Shown: one piece after another, positions 8,558 through 19,880 of the stretch | Numbering within the stretch: position 1 is the first letter of the stretch | Layout: the number at the start of each line of letters is the position of its first letter | Source of the DNA: Paracoccaceae bacterium | GTDB taxonomy: Bacteria; Pseudomonadota; Alphaproteobacteria; Rhodobacterales; Rhodobacteraceae | DNA length: 29,423 bases | Direction of reading: 5' to 3' | Assembly (NCBI GenBank): GCA_016764835.1 | Contig: JAESRD010000376.1 | Coordinates: forward strand, 1 to 29,423 | Notes under the pieces: generated by a model | The model's database searches: none | What the model saw: the letters and a program-made list of their open reading frames with translations, nothing else | What the model was told of the DNA's origin: nothing | Program-made: the position numbers and the translations under genes

Positions 8558-8660
8558 CCTATTCCGTCACACGTTTGCTTGCTCAAGCGCCCTATTTCGT
8601 CGCACTTTTTAGACACGCGCCTCTTCCGTCACGATATTAGACACGCGCCTATTCCGTCAC
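8558..8660 (-). repeat. Degenerate tandem repeat of the gguA 3' end filling the gguA-gguB gap
   Basis: A 13-base core, GTGACGGAATAGG read on the minus strand, occurs at 8648-8660, where it encodes the last residues and stop of GguA. It recurs at 8620-8632 with TAG changed to GAG, near 8591-8605 in a weaker form, and at 8558-8570. The two copies nearest gguA are part of a 28-bp direct tandem duplication (8637-8664 and 8609-8636) with one mismatch. The copy nearest gguB supplies its AGGA ribosome site. Confidence 0.85.
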
Positions 8661-10169
8661 GATAAACGACATAATCCGCTCTTGGCTGGCCTCATCCGCG
8701 TCAAGCACAGTCACCAGCGCACCCTCATTCATCACATAAATCCGGTCGCACATGCCCAGCAGCTCAGGCATCTCCGACGAGATCATCACCACCCCGCGCC
8801 CGTCAGCCGCCAGCTGGTTCATGATGCTATAGATTTCAAACTTGGCGCCAACATCAATGCCCCGCGTCGGTTCATCCAAGAACAGCACCTGCGGATCAGC
8901 ATAAAGCCACTTTGACAGCACCACCTTTTGCTGGTTGCCCCCCGACAGGTTCACAACCTTTTGCTGCACGCTGGGTGTGCGAATATTCATCGCCTGGCGG
9001 TATTTCTCCGCCACCTTCTGCTCTTCACCGTCGCTAATAACCCCGCCCTTAGACACCCCGGCCAAATTGGCCAGTGTGGTGTTGCGCAGGATCGACTCTT
9101 CCAAAATCAGCCCCAGTTCTTTGCGGTCCTCGGTGCAATAAGCCAGCCCGGCCTCAATCGCCCGGTCAACCTTTGAGACATCAATCTCAACACCCCGCAA
9201 AGTCACCTGACCCGAAATATTGCGGCCATAACTTTGGCCAAAAATACTCATGGCCAGCTCGGTCCGGCCAGAGCCCATCAGCCCGGCAATGCCAACAATC
9301 TCGCCGCTGCGCACATTGAAGTTCACATCGCTAATCACCTGCCGGTCGCGGTGCTCCGGGTGCCAAACATTCCAGTTCTTCACCTCAAACAATGTCTCGC
9401 CAATATTGCGCTCTCGGTCCGGATACCGGTGCGCCATATCGCGCCCCACCATATCGCGGATAATATGTTCTTCGCTAATCTCTTCGGCCCGGCAGTCCAG
9501 CGTCGACACCGACGCCCCATCACGAATAACCGTAATCCTGTCAGCCACCTGATTGATTTCATTGAGCTTATGCGAGATCAGTATCGAGGTGATCCCCTGC
9601 CCCTGCAACTCCTTCAAGAGCCCCAGCAGCTTCTGGCTGTCATTCTCTTGCAAAGCCGCCGTCGGCTCATCCAAGATCAGCAGTTTCACATCCTTGGCCA
9701 AGGCTTTGGCAATCTCAACCAGCTGTTGCTTGCCAACACCCAGCGTGCCCACCGGCACATCCGGGCTCTCATCAAGCCCAACCTTTTGCAGCAATTCCCG
9801 CGCCATCTGGTGCATACGCGGCCAGTTCATCACCCCGCGCTCAGCAACCTCATTGCCCAGAAACAAGTTCTCAGCCACCGATAGCAGCGGCACCAAAGCC
9901 AGCTCCTGATGGATGATCGCAATCCCCATTTTCTCGCTATCGGCAATATTGCGAAACTGGGCCACTTGGCCCTCAAACAAAATCTCGCCGTCATAGCTGC
10001 CCGCCGGATATACCCCGCTCAGCACCTTCATCAGCGTCGATTTGCCCGCACCGTTTTCACCAACAAGCGCGTGAATTTCACCGGTTTCAACCCGCAGCCC
10101 AACATTATCGAGCGCCTTAACCCCCGGAAAGGTCTTGGTTATTGCGCGCATCTCAAGAAGCATAGTCAT
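8649..10169 (-). CDS. gguA: Sugar ABC transporter ATP-binding protein GguA (two ATPase domains)
   Basis: The 506-residue protein powers monosaccharide uptake with GguB and ChvE. It carries two ABC domains in tandem, as usual for this sugar-importer class. The first has Walker [10 protein letters not shown] at 37-45, a divergent signature [15 protein letters not shown] and Walker [12 protein letters not shown]. The second has a degenerate Walker [11 protein letters not shown], signature [14 protein letters not shown] and Walker [13 protein letters not shown]. The degenerate second P-loop is normal in this family. ATG 10169 and ATG 10163 are both possible starts; the first is used here. A hairpin separates it from chvE upstream, and its own 3' end is duplicated several times before gguB. 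Confidence 0.94.
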   Translation of the reverse strand: MTMLLEMRAITKTFPGVKALDNVGLRVETGEIHALVGENGAGKSTLMKVLSGVYPAGSYDGEILFEGQVAQFRNIADSEKMGIAIIHQELALVPLLSVAENLFLGNEVAERGVMNWPRMHQMARELLQKVGLDESPDVPVGTLGVGKQQLVEIAKALAKDVKLLILDEPTAALQENDSQKLLGLLKELQGQGITSILISHKLNEINQVADRITVIRDGASVSTLDCRAEEISEEHIIRDMVGRDMAHRYPDRERNIGETLFEVKNWNVWHPEHRDRQVISDVNFNVRSGEIVGIAGLMGSGRTELAMSIFGQSYGRNISGQVTLRGVEIDVSKVDRAIEAGLAYCTEDRKELGLILEESILRNTTLANLAGVSKGGVISDGEEQKVAEKYRQAMNIRTPSVQQKVVNLSGGNQQKVVLSKWLYADPQVLFLDEPTRGIDVGAKFEIYSIMNQLAADGRGVVMISSEMPELLGMCDRIYVMNEGALVTVLDADEASQERIMSFIVTE

Positions 10170-10191
10170 GTCAGCAGCCCCTCGGCCTGCT

Positions 10192-10216
10192 ACCCCCCCG
10201 CATATAGCGGAGGGGT
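10192..10216 (-). promoter_or_regulatory. Intergenic hairpin between chvE and gguA
   Basis: Ten bases at 10192-10201 pair with 10207-10216 around the loop ATATA, with one mismatch. On the minus strand this reads ACCCCTCCGC, loop, GCGGGGGGGT. No T-run follows on the transcribed strand. In sugar-importer operons such a structure after the binding-protein gene often protects its mRNA, so that more binding protein than ATPase is made. Partial termination is the alternative. Confidence 0.6.
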
Positions 10217-10228
10217 AAAGGTTTACGC

Positions 10229-11284
10229 TTACTGGAACTGGTCGATCGTGTAGTAACCAGAGCCAATCAGGGCCTCTTCCCAGTTGGACAGATCAACCGA
10301 TACTGGCTCCAACAGGTAAGATGGCACAACGATCACGCCGTTATCATAGGTGGTTGTGTCATTGATCTCCGGCTCAGTGCCATTGATCAGCGCCTGCACC
10401 ATGCCAACAGTCACACCAGCAAGGGTGCGCGTGTCTTTAAACACTGTCGAATACTGCTCGCCAGCCAACATGGAGATCACCGAAGGAACTTCAGCGTCTT
10501 GGCCAGTGACAATAGGCATTGCCACGCCGCCAGACCCATAGCCCACACCCTTGAGCGATGACAAGATACCAATCGACAGCCCATCATACGGGCTCAGCGC
10601 GCCGTGCAGATCGACGTCACCATAGTAAGCCGAAAGCAGGTTATCCATGCGTGATTGTGCAACCGCACCGTCCCAACGCAATGTGCCAACCGTGTCCATG
10701 CCAACTTGGCCAGACTGAATAACAATCGTGCCGTCCTCAATCAGCGGGTCAAGCACCGACATGGCGCCATTATAGAAGAAGAACGCGTTGTTATCGTCAG
10801 GTGAACCACCGAATAGCTCAACATTATATGGCCCGTCGCCGAACCGCTCGCCAAGACCGGCCACAAGCGAAGATGCCTGCTGAACGCCAACCTTAAAGTT
10901 GTCGAATGTCGCGTAATAATTGACGTTACCGCTTTCGCGGATCAGCCGATCATAAGCAATCACATAGATGCCAGCCGCAGCCGCATTCTCAAGCGCGTTT
11001 GATAGCGTCGTGCCGTCAATCGCGGCAATAACCAGCACATCAACACCTTTGGTGATCATGTTCTCAATCTGCGCCAGCTGGTTAGGAATATCATCCTCAG
11101 CATATTGCAGATCAGTGGTAAAACCGGCGGCTTCAAACTGCTCAACCATCGACTCGCCGTCAGATATCCAACGTGCAGATGATTTTGTCGGCATGGCAAT
11201 GCCCACCGATTGCGCAGCAATCTGACTTGCCGTCAGCAGTGACATCGCAGCGGCAGCCATGATTGTCTTTTTGAATAAGTTCAT
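10229..11284 (-). CDS. chvE: Periplasmic monosaccharide-binding protein ChvE
   Basis: The 351-residue protein is the periplasmic receptor of the sugar importer, in the family of Agrobacterium ChvE, which binds several aldoses. A signal peptide (MNLFKKTIM then [15 protein letters not shown]) is probably cut near A24-Q25. The mature protein begins [18 protein letters not shown], which is typical of ChvE, followed by [25 protein letters not shown] and [14 protein letters not shown]. The ribosome site GGGAGGAAATT before ATG 11284 is strong. It is the first gene of the operon and lies divergent from a LysR regulator, as chvE and gbpR do in Agrobacterium and Azospirillum. The hairpin after it suggests it is made in excess over the transporter. 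Confidence 0.94.
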   Translation of the reverse strand: MNLFKKTIMAAAAMSLLTASQIAAQSVGIAMPTKSSARWISDGESMVEQFEAAGFTTDLQYAEDDIPNQLAQIENMITKGVDVLVIAAIDGTTLSNALENAAAAGIYVIAYDRLIRESGNVNYYATFDNFKVGVQQASSLVAGLGERFGDGPYNVELFGGSPDDNNAFFFYNGAMSVLDPLIEDGTIVIQSGQVGMDTVGTLRWDGAVAQSRMDNLLSAYYGDVDLHGALSPYDGLSIGILSSLKGVGYGSGGVAMPIVTGQDAEVPSVISMLAGEQYSTVFKDTRTLAGVTVGMVQALINGTEPEINDTTTYDNGVIVVPSYLLEPVSVDLSNWEEALIGSGYYTIDQFQ

Positions 11285-11463
11285 AATTTCCTCCCTTTAG
11301 CGCTCTTACGAGCGGGAAATTCATTCCCTGTTTGTGAACAGCAATATGCATTGCCGTTGGCCAAAAGTAAGGGGTGCGACACATTACAGTCAAATTATTT
11401 GTTATTATGCTTACATAGCTATTATGGTATATAAAATCGAACACAAAACCGAGAAACTGCCAA
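11285..11463. promoter_or_regulatory. Divergent control region of chvE operon and LysR regulator
   Basis: This 179-bp gap holds both promoters. For chvE a TTGACT -35 (11388-11393, minus) lies 18 bases from a poor TACTTT -10 (11364-11369), as expected for an activator-dependent promoter. For the regulator, TTGTTA (11399-11404) and TATGGT (11423-11428) are spaced by 18. Dyads that could bind the regulator are GCAATATGCATTGC (11341-11354), TTGGCCAA (11357-11364) and ATAGCTAT (11415-11422). None is proven; the -35 of chvE is the best single element. Confidence 0.4.
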
Positions 11464-12402
11464 ATGCAAAAACCAACAAATAGCTTTTTAAACAGAGGAT
11501 TAAAGCTAACCCATCTTCAGCTAATCGCCGCCCTTGCCCGCACGGGCGGCGTGCAGTTGGCGGCAAATCAGCTGTCTATCGCTCAGCCCGCCGCCTCCCG
11601 GCTGGCCATGGAAATTGAGCGCATTATCGGCCAAAAAATCCACCGCCGCGCTGGTAAAGGCATTGAGCTGACCCAGGCTGGCCATGCTTTGGCCAAACGT
11701 GCGGCGCGTATTTTGCACGAGTTGGAAGATGCGCAAAGCGACATTTCCGAGATCGGTTTGGGCCATGTTGGCAATGTCCGTATCGGCTCAGTTACCGGCC
11801 CGTCCATCAAGTATATTCTGCCGGTTCTGCGCAAAGCCCGCCTGACCATGCCCAATGTCTCTATCTCTGTCGAAGTCTCGACCAGCGATATTTTGGGCGC
11901 GCGCTTACTCAATGGCGATGTTGATTTTGTGCTTGGCCGTTTGCCCGAGGGCCATAGCCCGGCTTTGTTTGAACAACAGCCCATCGCGCTAGAGCCGGTC
12001 AGCCTGATTGCCAGAAAGGACCACGCCCTTGCTCGTGCGGCCACTGTCAGCGCCGAGCAGTTGCTCGAATTTGACTGGGTGCTGCCGTTCAAAGGCACCA
12101 TCCTTTTCAATGCGATCGAACGGGCATTGCACCTGCGCGGCCTGCCACCGCCAAAGCAATGCTTCAACACCTCGTCGTTTTTGCTGACGCTGGCTCTGGT
12201 GCGCCAGTCAAACGCTATCGCCCCCATTGCTACTTCGGTCACAGATGTTTTTGCCGACGCACAGGAGCAAAACGCCCTGCGGATCATCAAGTCAGATTTT
12301 GAAGTCAGCGTTGAGGTGTTTTCCCTGCTCAAACTAGCCGACCGGGTTTTTACACCCTCGACCCAAGCGGTTTTTGAAATGGTGCAAGACATCACTCAAT
12401 AG
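11464..12402 (+). CDS. gbpR: LysR-family regulator, GbpR type, of the chvE-ggu operon
   Basis: The 312-residue protein has a LysR winged helix at about 14-75 (LKLTHLQLIAALARTGG, then LSIAQPAASRLAMEIE) and an effector-binding domain at about 95-305 (GHVGNVRIGSVTGPSIKYILP). GbpR proteins open with the same GLKLTHL stretch and sit divergent from chvE, where they activate it in response to sugars such as arabinose, galactose or fucose. Position and sequence both fit that role. The start ATG 11464 is placed by the alignment of the helix; no strong ribosome site is visible. The gene is alone on its strand, with katG following after 146 bases. Confidence 0.85.
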   Translation: MQKPTNSFLNRGLKLTHLQLIAALARTGGVQLAANQLSIAQPAASRLAMEIERIIGQKIHRRAGKGIELTQAGHALAKRAARILHELEDAQSDISEIGLGHVGNVRIGSVTGPSIKYILPVLRKARLTMPNVSISVEVSTSDILGARLLNGDVDFVLGRLPEGHSPALFEQQPIALEPVSLIARKDHALARAATVSAEQLLEFDWVLPFKGTILFNAIERALHLRGLPPPKQCFNTSSFLLTLALVRQSNAIAPIATSVTDVFADAQEQNALRIIKSDFEVSVEVFSLLKLADRVFTPSTQAVFEMVQDITQ

Positions 12403-12545
12403 GCCATGCAGCGCCACATAACTTGACGTTATCAAAAATATTAGAAATGCCAAATTTATCTTATGCTCTAAATGGTGTAGAATCTGCTCAAAGCGCGACT
12501 CAGCGCTTGCCACACACGCAGCGACTTTAGCCACGATGGGAATGA

Positions 12546-14708
<2,163 letters not shown>

Positions 14709-14714
14709 AACCTA

Positions 14715-14751
14715 CCCCTACGCGGCGCTCATCGCTGCGTAGGGGCTTTTT
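14715..14751 (+). terminator. Intrinsic terminator of katG
   Basis: CCCCTACGC at 14715-14723 pairs exactly with GCGTAGGGG at 14737-14745, and an inner GCG/CGC extends the stem around CTCAT. It is followed by CTTTTT at 14746-14751. It starts seven bases after the katG stop. This is a textbook rho-independent structure. Confidence 0.92.
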
Positions 14752-14905
14752 GCTTGCCGCAAAAATATTCTTTTTTATCCCCCCAAATAATTCTTCATGT
14801 GAGGCACAATTTCGGCAGACCCCCCGCCGATACAGGCCAACAAGCCCCACGCGCCCCAAACCAAACCAACTTCTGGCCCCCGCCGCAGCCGCCGCAACGC
14901 ACCGC

Positions 14906-14946
14906 TATTGGAAAAACCAATACCCAGCCCATTCTTTGAATTGGGC
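14906..14946 (+). promoter_or_regulatory. Candidate LysR-type operator upstream of ligABC
   Basis: TATTGGAAAAACCAATA at 14906-14922 is a perfect dyad with 6-base arms and a 5-base centre. It contains the T-N11-A pattern of LysR-type binding sites (T14908 to A14920). Five bases later a second inverted repeat, GCCCATTC at 14927-14934 against GAATTGGGC at 14938-14946, has one bulged T. Together they resemble the recognition and activation half-sites used by LysR regulators. The first dyad ends 113 bases before the ligA start. The rest of the 14752-15034 gap holds no gene I can support and no convincing -35/-10 pair. Confidence 0.5.
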
Positions 14947-15034
14947 AGCCGAGCTGATAGAGCATAGATGAAGCCCTAACCTTTTTCACAGGCGCCCCAG
15001 ATGCCTATGCGACTGCCTAACGAGGAGCCTCCAG

Positions 15035-16278
<1,244 letters not shown>

Positions 16279-16287
16279 GAGCGCAAT

Positions 16288-17232
16288 ATGCGAATTTGTG
16301 TAGCAGGCGCTTACGGCGCATTTGGCATTAAACATCTCGATGCTTTAGCCGCAATCGACGGCATTACCGTCACCTCGGTCATGGGACCAACCCGCGCCAA
16401 GATAGACGCCCTCGCCGCCGCGCGCGGCATTGGCCATGCCTCAACTGACCTCGCAGAATGCTTGGCCCGTGATGATGTCGATGCCATCATTCTCTCAACC
16501 CCAACCCAAATGCACGCCGAACAAGCCATTGCCTGCATGCGGGCCGGCAAACCGGTTCTTGTCGAAATCCCCATGGCCGATAGTCTGACCGACAGCGCCG
16601 AAATTGTCCGGGTGCAAGAAGAAACCGGTGTGCTCTGCATGGCCGGCCAAGTCCGCCGGTTTAACCCCAGCCACCAGTGGATCCAAAACAAAATCGCCGC
16701 TGGTGAGCTGAAAATCCAACAGATGGATGTGCAGACCTATTTCTTCCGCCGCACCAATACCAATGCCAAGGGCGAGGCCCGCAGCTGGACCGACCATCTG
16801 CTCTGGCACCACGCTTGCCACACCGTTGACCTGTTCCAATACCAGACCGGCGAGACAGTCTCCAAAGCCTTCGGCCTGCAAGGCCCAATGCACCCCGATC
16901 TCGGCATCGCCATGGATATGGCCATCGGCATGAAAACCCCCAGCGGCGTCATCTGCAACCTGTCATTGTCGTTCAACAATAACGGCCCCTTTGGCACGTT
17001 CTTTCGCTACATCTGCGATAACGGCACCTATTTGGCCCGCTATGATGACCTGTTTGACGGCAATGATGACCAAATCGACCTCACCGGCGTCGCTGTCTCA
17101 AATAATGGCATTGAGCTGATAGACCGCGAGTTCATCGCCGCTATCTCTGAGGGCCGCGAGCCCAATGGCTCCGCCCAACAAGTGCTGGCCGCAATGACAA
17201 CGCTGGACATGATCGAGCGCTCGTTCGACTAA
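16288..17232 (+). CDS. ligC: 4-carboxy-2-hydroxymuconate-6-semialdehyde dehydrogenase LigC
   Basis: The 314-residue Gfo/Idh/MocA enzyme oxidises the LigAB product, in its cyclic hemiacetal form, to 2-pyrone-4,6-dicarboxylate with NADP. The nucleotide-binding motif is GAYGAFG at 7-13. The usual EKP of the family is replaced by EIP (LVEIPMADS), as in Sphingobium LigC. Other diagnostic stretches are RRFNPSHQWI, QQMDVQTYFFRRTN, RSWTDHLLWHH, and FFRYICDNGTYLARYDDL. AGGAG lies six bases before ATG 16288 and the gene follows ligB by nine bases. The next enzyme, 2-pyrone-4,6-dicarboxylate hydrolase (LigI), is not in this window. Confidence 0.95.
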   Translation: MRICVAGAYGAFGIKHLDALAAIDGITVTSVMGPTRAKIDALAAARGIGHASTDLAECLARDDVDAIILSTPTQMHAEQAIACMRAGKPVLVEIPMADSLTDSAEIVRVQEETGVLCMAGQVRRFNPSHQWIQNKIAAGELKIQQMDVQTYFFRRTNTNAKGEARSWTDHLLWHHACHTVDLFQYQTGETVSKAFGLQGPMHPDLGIAMDMAIGMKTPSGVICNLSLSFNNNGPFGTFFRYICDNGTYLARYDDLFDGNDDQIDLTGVAVSNNGIELIDREFIAAISEGREPNGSAQQVLAAMTTLDMIERSFD

Positions 17233-17242
17233 TCCGCACAAC

Positions 17243-17275
17243 CTTCAGCCCGGCTCAAAAATTGTTGGGCTGAAG
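17243..17275. terminator. Hairpin between convergent ligC and feruloyl-CoA synthetase genes
   Basis: CTTCAGCCC at 17243-17251 and GGGCTGAAG at 17267-17275 form a perfect 9-bp stem, which extends to 12 pairs with two wobble pairs on the plus-strand RNA. There is no T-run, so it may be a stable mRNA end on both strands instead of a true intrinsic terminator. The remaining 17276-17339 shows nothing else. Confidence 0.5.
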
Positions 17276-17339
17276 ATGACCCCAAAGGTGAAAGAGCCCG
17301 CGTAATCGCCGCCGCTGCGCCAAGAAAATAGCAACGGCG

Positions 17340-19169
17340 TTACCCTTTCGCAATCCGAATAACATTGGCCGCAGCATCATTGTAAAGCCGCGCCAAAATC
17401 GGCGCCCGCAGCGTCAGTATTTTGCGGAAATTCAAGTTGCCCTTGGCCGTCACCTCACCGTCCGCAATCGATGGCGGCTCTGCCAAAATCAATGCCCGCG
17501 CAACATGCGTCGAAGAGCTTGAATGGACCGCAGCCCGCGCTGTGAGTAACAGGGTCATTCTTGCAGCCAGCCTAGGGCAAGTCAGCGTGCCGTCACCTTT
17601 GGCCTCATGGTCAAACCCCGCCTCAACCAAGGCCGTCTCATTGGGAAAAATCAGCACCCCAATATCGGTTTCATCATGCCCAGTGATCACAATCTCAGCC
17701 GCTATGGGCGCTAAAAGTGCCAGCATTTCTGCCCGCAAAACCGTCGCCCGCACCCATGTGCCGGTCTGCAGCTTAAAGTCGTCAGACATCCGCCCGTCAA
17801 AACGCATGCCCAAATCTGGCCGGGCGCTATCTACAAATGTCATCGCATCGCCGGTAATAAAATAGCCTTCATCATCAAATGCTTGGGCTGTTTTTTCTGG
17901 CGCATCAAAATAGCCAGCCATCACATTTGGCCCTTTTATCCGCACCTCAAACCGCATCGCATTATCAGGGATCAGCTTGGCAACCACGCCATTAAGCGGC
18001 ACACCAACCACACCAGATCTGTCAATCGGTTGGTGCTGCAACATGCATGACGGCGCGGTTTCTGTCAGCCCCCAGCTTGATGTCATCAGCGGCACAGCGC
18101 CCTGCGCTGCCAGCGCCATTTTTTCAAACCCCTGCCACACATCTTGCGGCAAAGATGCCCCCGCATAAAACACCATATCGAGGTCGGCAAAAAAGCGTTG
18201 TTGCAGCTTTTTATCGGCCTGTAATGCTGTCAAAAGCATCGAAAACCCGACCGGCACATTAAACGCAATTGTCCCGGTCATCAGCGCCAGATTCTCCAGC
18301 GTTCGGCCAAAAGCGGCCTTGGTTGGCTTACCATCATCAATGTATAGGCTGCCGCCATTGGCCAGCATAATATTGAAATTATGACTGCCGCCAAAGACAT
18401 GGTTCCATGGCAACCAATCCATAATCCGCGGCGGCCGAGCCTGTAAAAACGGCAATGCGTCAGATATCTGGGTTTGGTTGACACACATCATGCGCTGCGT
18501 TGTCAAAACCCCTTTCGGACGCGACGTTGAGCCAGATGTCATCAGAATCTTGCCAACAGTATCAGGCCCGACCAAGGCATTTGCCGCATCAACATCCGCG
18601 CAATTATCGCCCGCCAATAGTGTTGAAAATGGCGTCGCGGACCCGACATTCTTGCTGGCAACAATCTCAATACCCGCAAGCAATGGCAGCGCCAGCGCCT
18701 CGCCATATTGCGCAGCGTCTACCGCATAGACCATGGCCGGGCGGATCAATGAAATTACTTCCGATAAACGGCCATGTGCGCCAGTAATAAGCGCATATTG
18801 CTCGGCCACCGGCACGATCGGCACGCCGACATATTGCGCCGCTAAGGTCAGCAAACCGTGGTCAACACCGTTGCCTGACATAACCAATATTGGCGTCTGC
18901 GCGCCCATGCCGCGCCCCAGTAACGCCGCCGCAATCACCCGTATTTTCTGCAATGTCGCGGCGTAGCTCTCGGCCCGCCAACCAGCGCCAGACCGCTCAG
19001 CCAAAAACACAGTATCTGGCGTCTCACCCGCCCAGCGGTGCACCCAATCAGAGGTTTTTTCGACCACATCGCTCAGCATTGACGCAGAACTCAGCAACAA
19101 TGTGCCGTCGTCGCGGCTTTCGCATGTCACGTTATGGGCGGCGTATCTGTTCTGTTGCACCCTGTTCAC
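17340..19169 (-). CDS. Feruloyl-CoA synthetase-like acyl-CoA ligase
   Basis: The 609-residue AMP-forming ligase should activate a hydroxycinnamate such as ferulate, caffeate or p-coumarate to its CoA ester. The P-loop-like motif is MTSGSTSRPKGV at 210-221. Later come WLPWNHVFGGSHNFN, SSWGLTETAPS at 364-374, and YFITGD at 436-441. The C-terminal domain has RFDGRMSDDFKLQTGTWV and GEVTAKGNLNFRKIL with the lysine expected at the active site. WNHVFGG and the FKLQTGTWV form are typical of feruloyl-CoA synthases. The start GTG 19169 overlaps the marR stop as GTGA, so the pair is one transcript. The hydratase-lyase that would split feruloyl-CoA to vanillin is not in the window. Other aryl acids are possible substrates. 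Confidence 0.85.
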   Translation of the reverse strand: MNRVQQNRYAAHNVTCESRDDGTLLLSSASMLSDVVEKTSDWVHRWAGETPDTVFLAERSGAGWRAESYAATLQKIRVIAAALLGRGMGAQTPILVMSGNGVDHGLLTLAAQYVGVPIVPVAEQYALITGAHGRLSEVISLIRPAMVYAVDAAQYGEALALPLLAGIEIVASKNVGSATPFSTLLAGDNCADVDAANALVGPDTVGKILMTSGSTSRPKGVLTTQRMMCVNQTQISDALPFLQARPPRIMDWLPWNHVFGGSHNFNIMLANGGSLYIDDGKPTKAAFGRTLENLALMTGTIAFNVPVGFSMLLTALQADKKLQQRFFADLDMVFYAGASLPQDVWQGFEKMALAAQGAVPLMTSSWGLTETAPSCMLQHQPIDRSGVVGVPLNGVVAKLIPDNAMRFEVRIKGPNVMAGYFDAPEKTAQAFDDEGYFITGDAMTFVDSARPDLGMRFDGRMSDDFKLQTGTWVRATVLRAEMLALLAPIAAEIVITGHDETDIGVLIFPNETALVEAGFDHEAKGDGTLTCPRLAARMTLLLTARAAVHSSSSTHVARALILAEPPSIADGEVTAKGNLNFRKILTLRAPILARLYNDAAANVIRIAKG

Positions 19170-19651
19170 CTTCGCCTTGCCCGCTGTTCAAACCGTCGCA
19201 AAGCCGCCACCAGTTTAAGCGTTTCGGGGTCATCAAGTGCGCCAAAAATATGCGTCTCATGCGCGCAAACCGCCCGCACTGCTTTTTCGTAAAGCTGCCG
19301 CCCCGGCAGGGTTGGCACCAGCGCATAGGCCCGCCGGTCGCTGGCCAACCGCTCCCGACTAATCAGCCCGCGCCGCTCTAGCTCGTCAATGATAATTACC
19401 AGATTTGGCCGCTCAACCGCCAGCGCATCGGCCAGATGTGATTGCCGCAATGACGGGTTGTCGACAATGAGCACCAGCGCCGAATAGGTCATCATACGCA
19501 GGTCAAATGGCGCCAACACCCGTGCCAAATCTGCCTGAACCGCGTTAAATGTCCGCTTAATATTATAGCCAACCAGTTGGCGCAGCGTCTCGTCAGAAAC
19601 CTCGCCAGTAAAGTCATCTTGGCTTGCATCTTGCATTTTCTTAGGGGTCAT
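19166..19651 (-). CDS. MarR-family regulator of the hydroxycinnamate ligase gene
   Basis: The 161-residue protein has a MarR winged helix at about 55-125, with SHLADALAVERPNLVIIIDELERRGLI as recognition helix region and SDRRAYALVPT in the wing. It overlaps the feruloyl-CoA synthetase start by four bases (GTGA), so both are translated from one message. In other bacteria MarR proteins such as HcaR and FerC sense hydroxycinnamoyl-CoA esters and repress genes of this kind, so a repressor released by the ligase product is the likely role; this is inference. AGGAAGTGG before ATG 19651 is a good ribosome site. ATG 19636 is a possible later start. Confidence 0.85.
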   Translation of the reverse strand: MTPKKMQDASQDDFTGEVSDETLRQLVGYNIKRTFNAVQADLARVLAPFDLRMMTYSALVLIVDNPSLRQSHLADALAVERPNLVIIIDELERRGLISRERLASDRRAYALVPTLPGRQLYEKAVRAVCAHETHIFGALDDPETLKLVAALRRFEQRARRR

Positions 19652-19835
19652 ACCACTTCCTAAATGTCAGGTTACGCCCCACAAGAAACGCGGCCCGCTC
19701 TGCGCCTTCGTCATCTTTACGGCCAGCCGGCATCATCTCAATCACCGGCCTGCGCCGGAGAAAACACCCCGCCGCCGCCGATCACCAAAGCTGTTTGTTC
19801 TGCACTCAGCATATGCGCCCCATCGGTAGATACCG

Positions 19836-19852
19836 GCCATAATGATAATGGC
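19836..19852. promoter_or_regulatory. Near-perfect palindrome upstream of the marR-ligase operon
   Basis: GCCATAATGATAATGGC is symmetrical except for the centre and one base pair. Its size and AT-rich core resemble MarR-type operators. It lies 184 bp upstream of the marR start and 28 bp after the mobA stop, on the minus strand reading. The rest of the 19652-19880 gap shows no gene I can support. Confidence 0.35.
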
Positions 19853-19880
19853 GGGCACCAAAATGAATGGTCAAGTATTT

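Noticed and set aside
11160..11444. A 94-codon minus-strand frame running from the chvE control region into chvE
   Set aside because: It overlaps chvE in another frame; the gap is better explained as a divergent promoter region.
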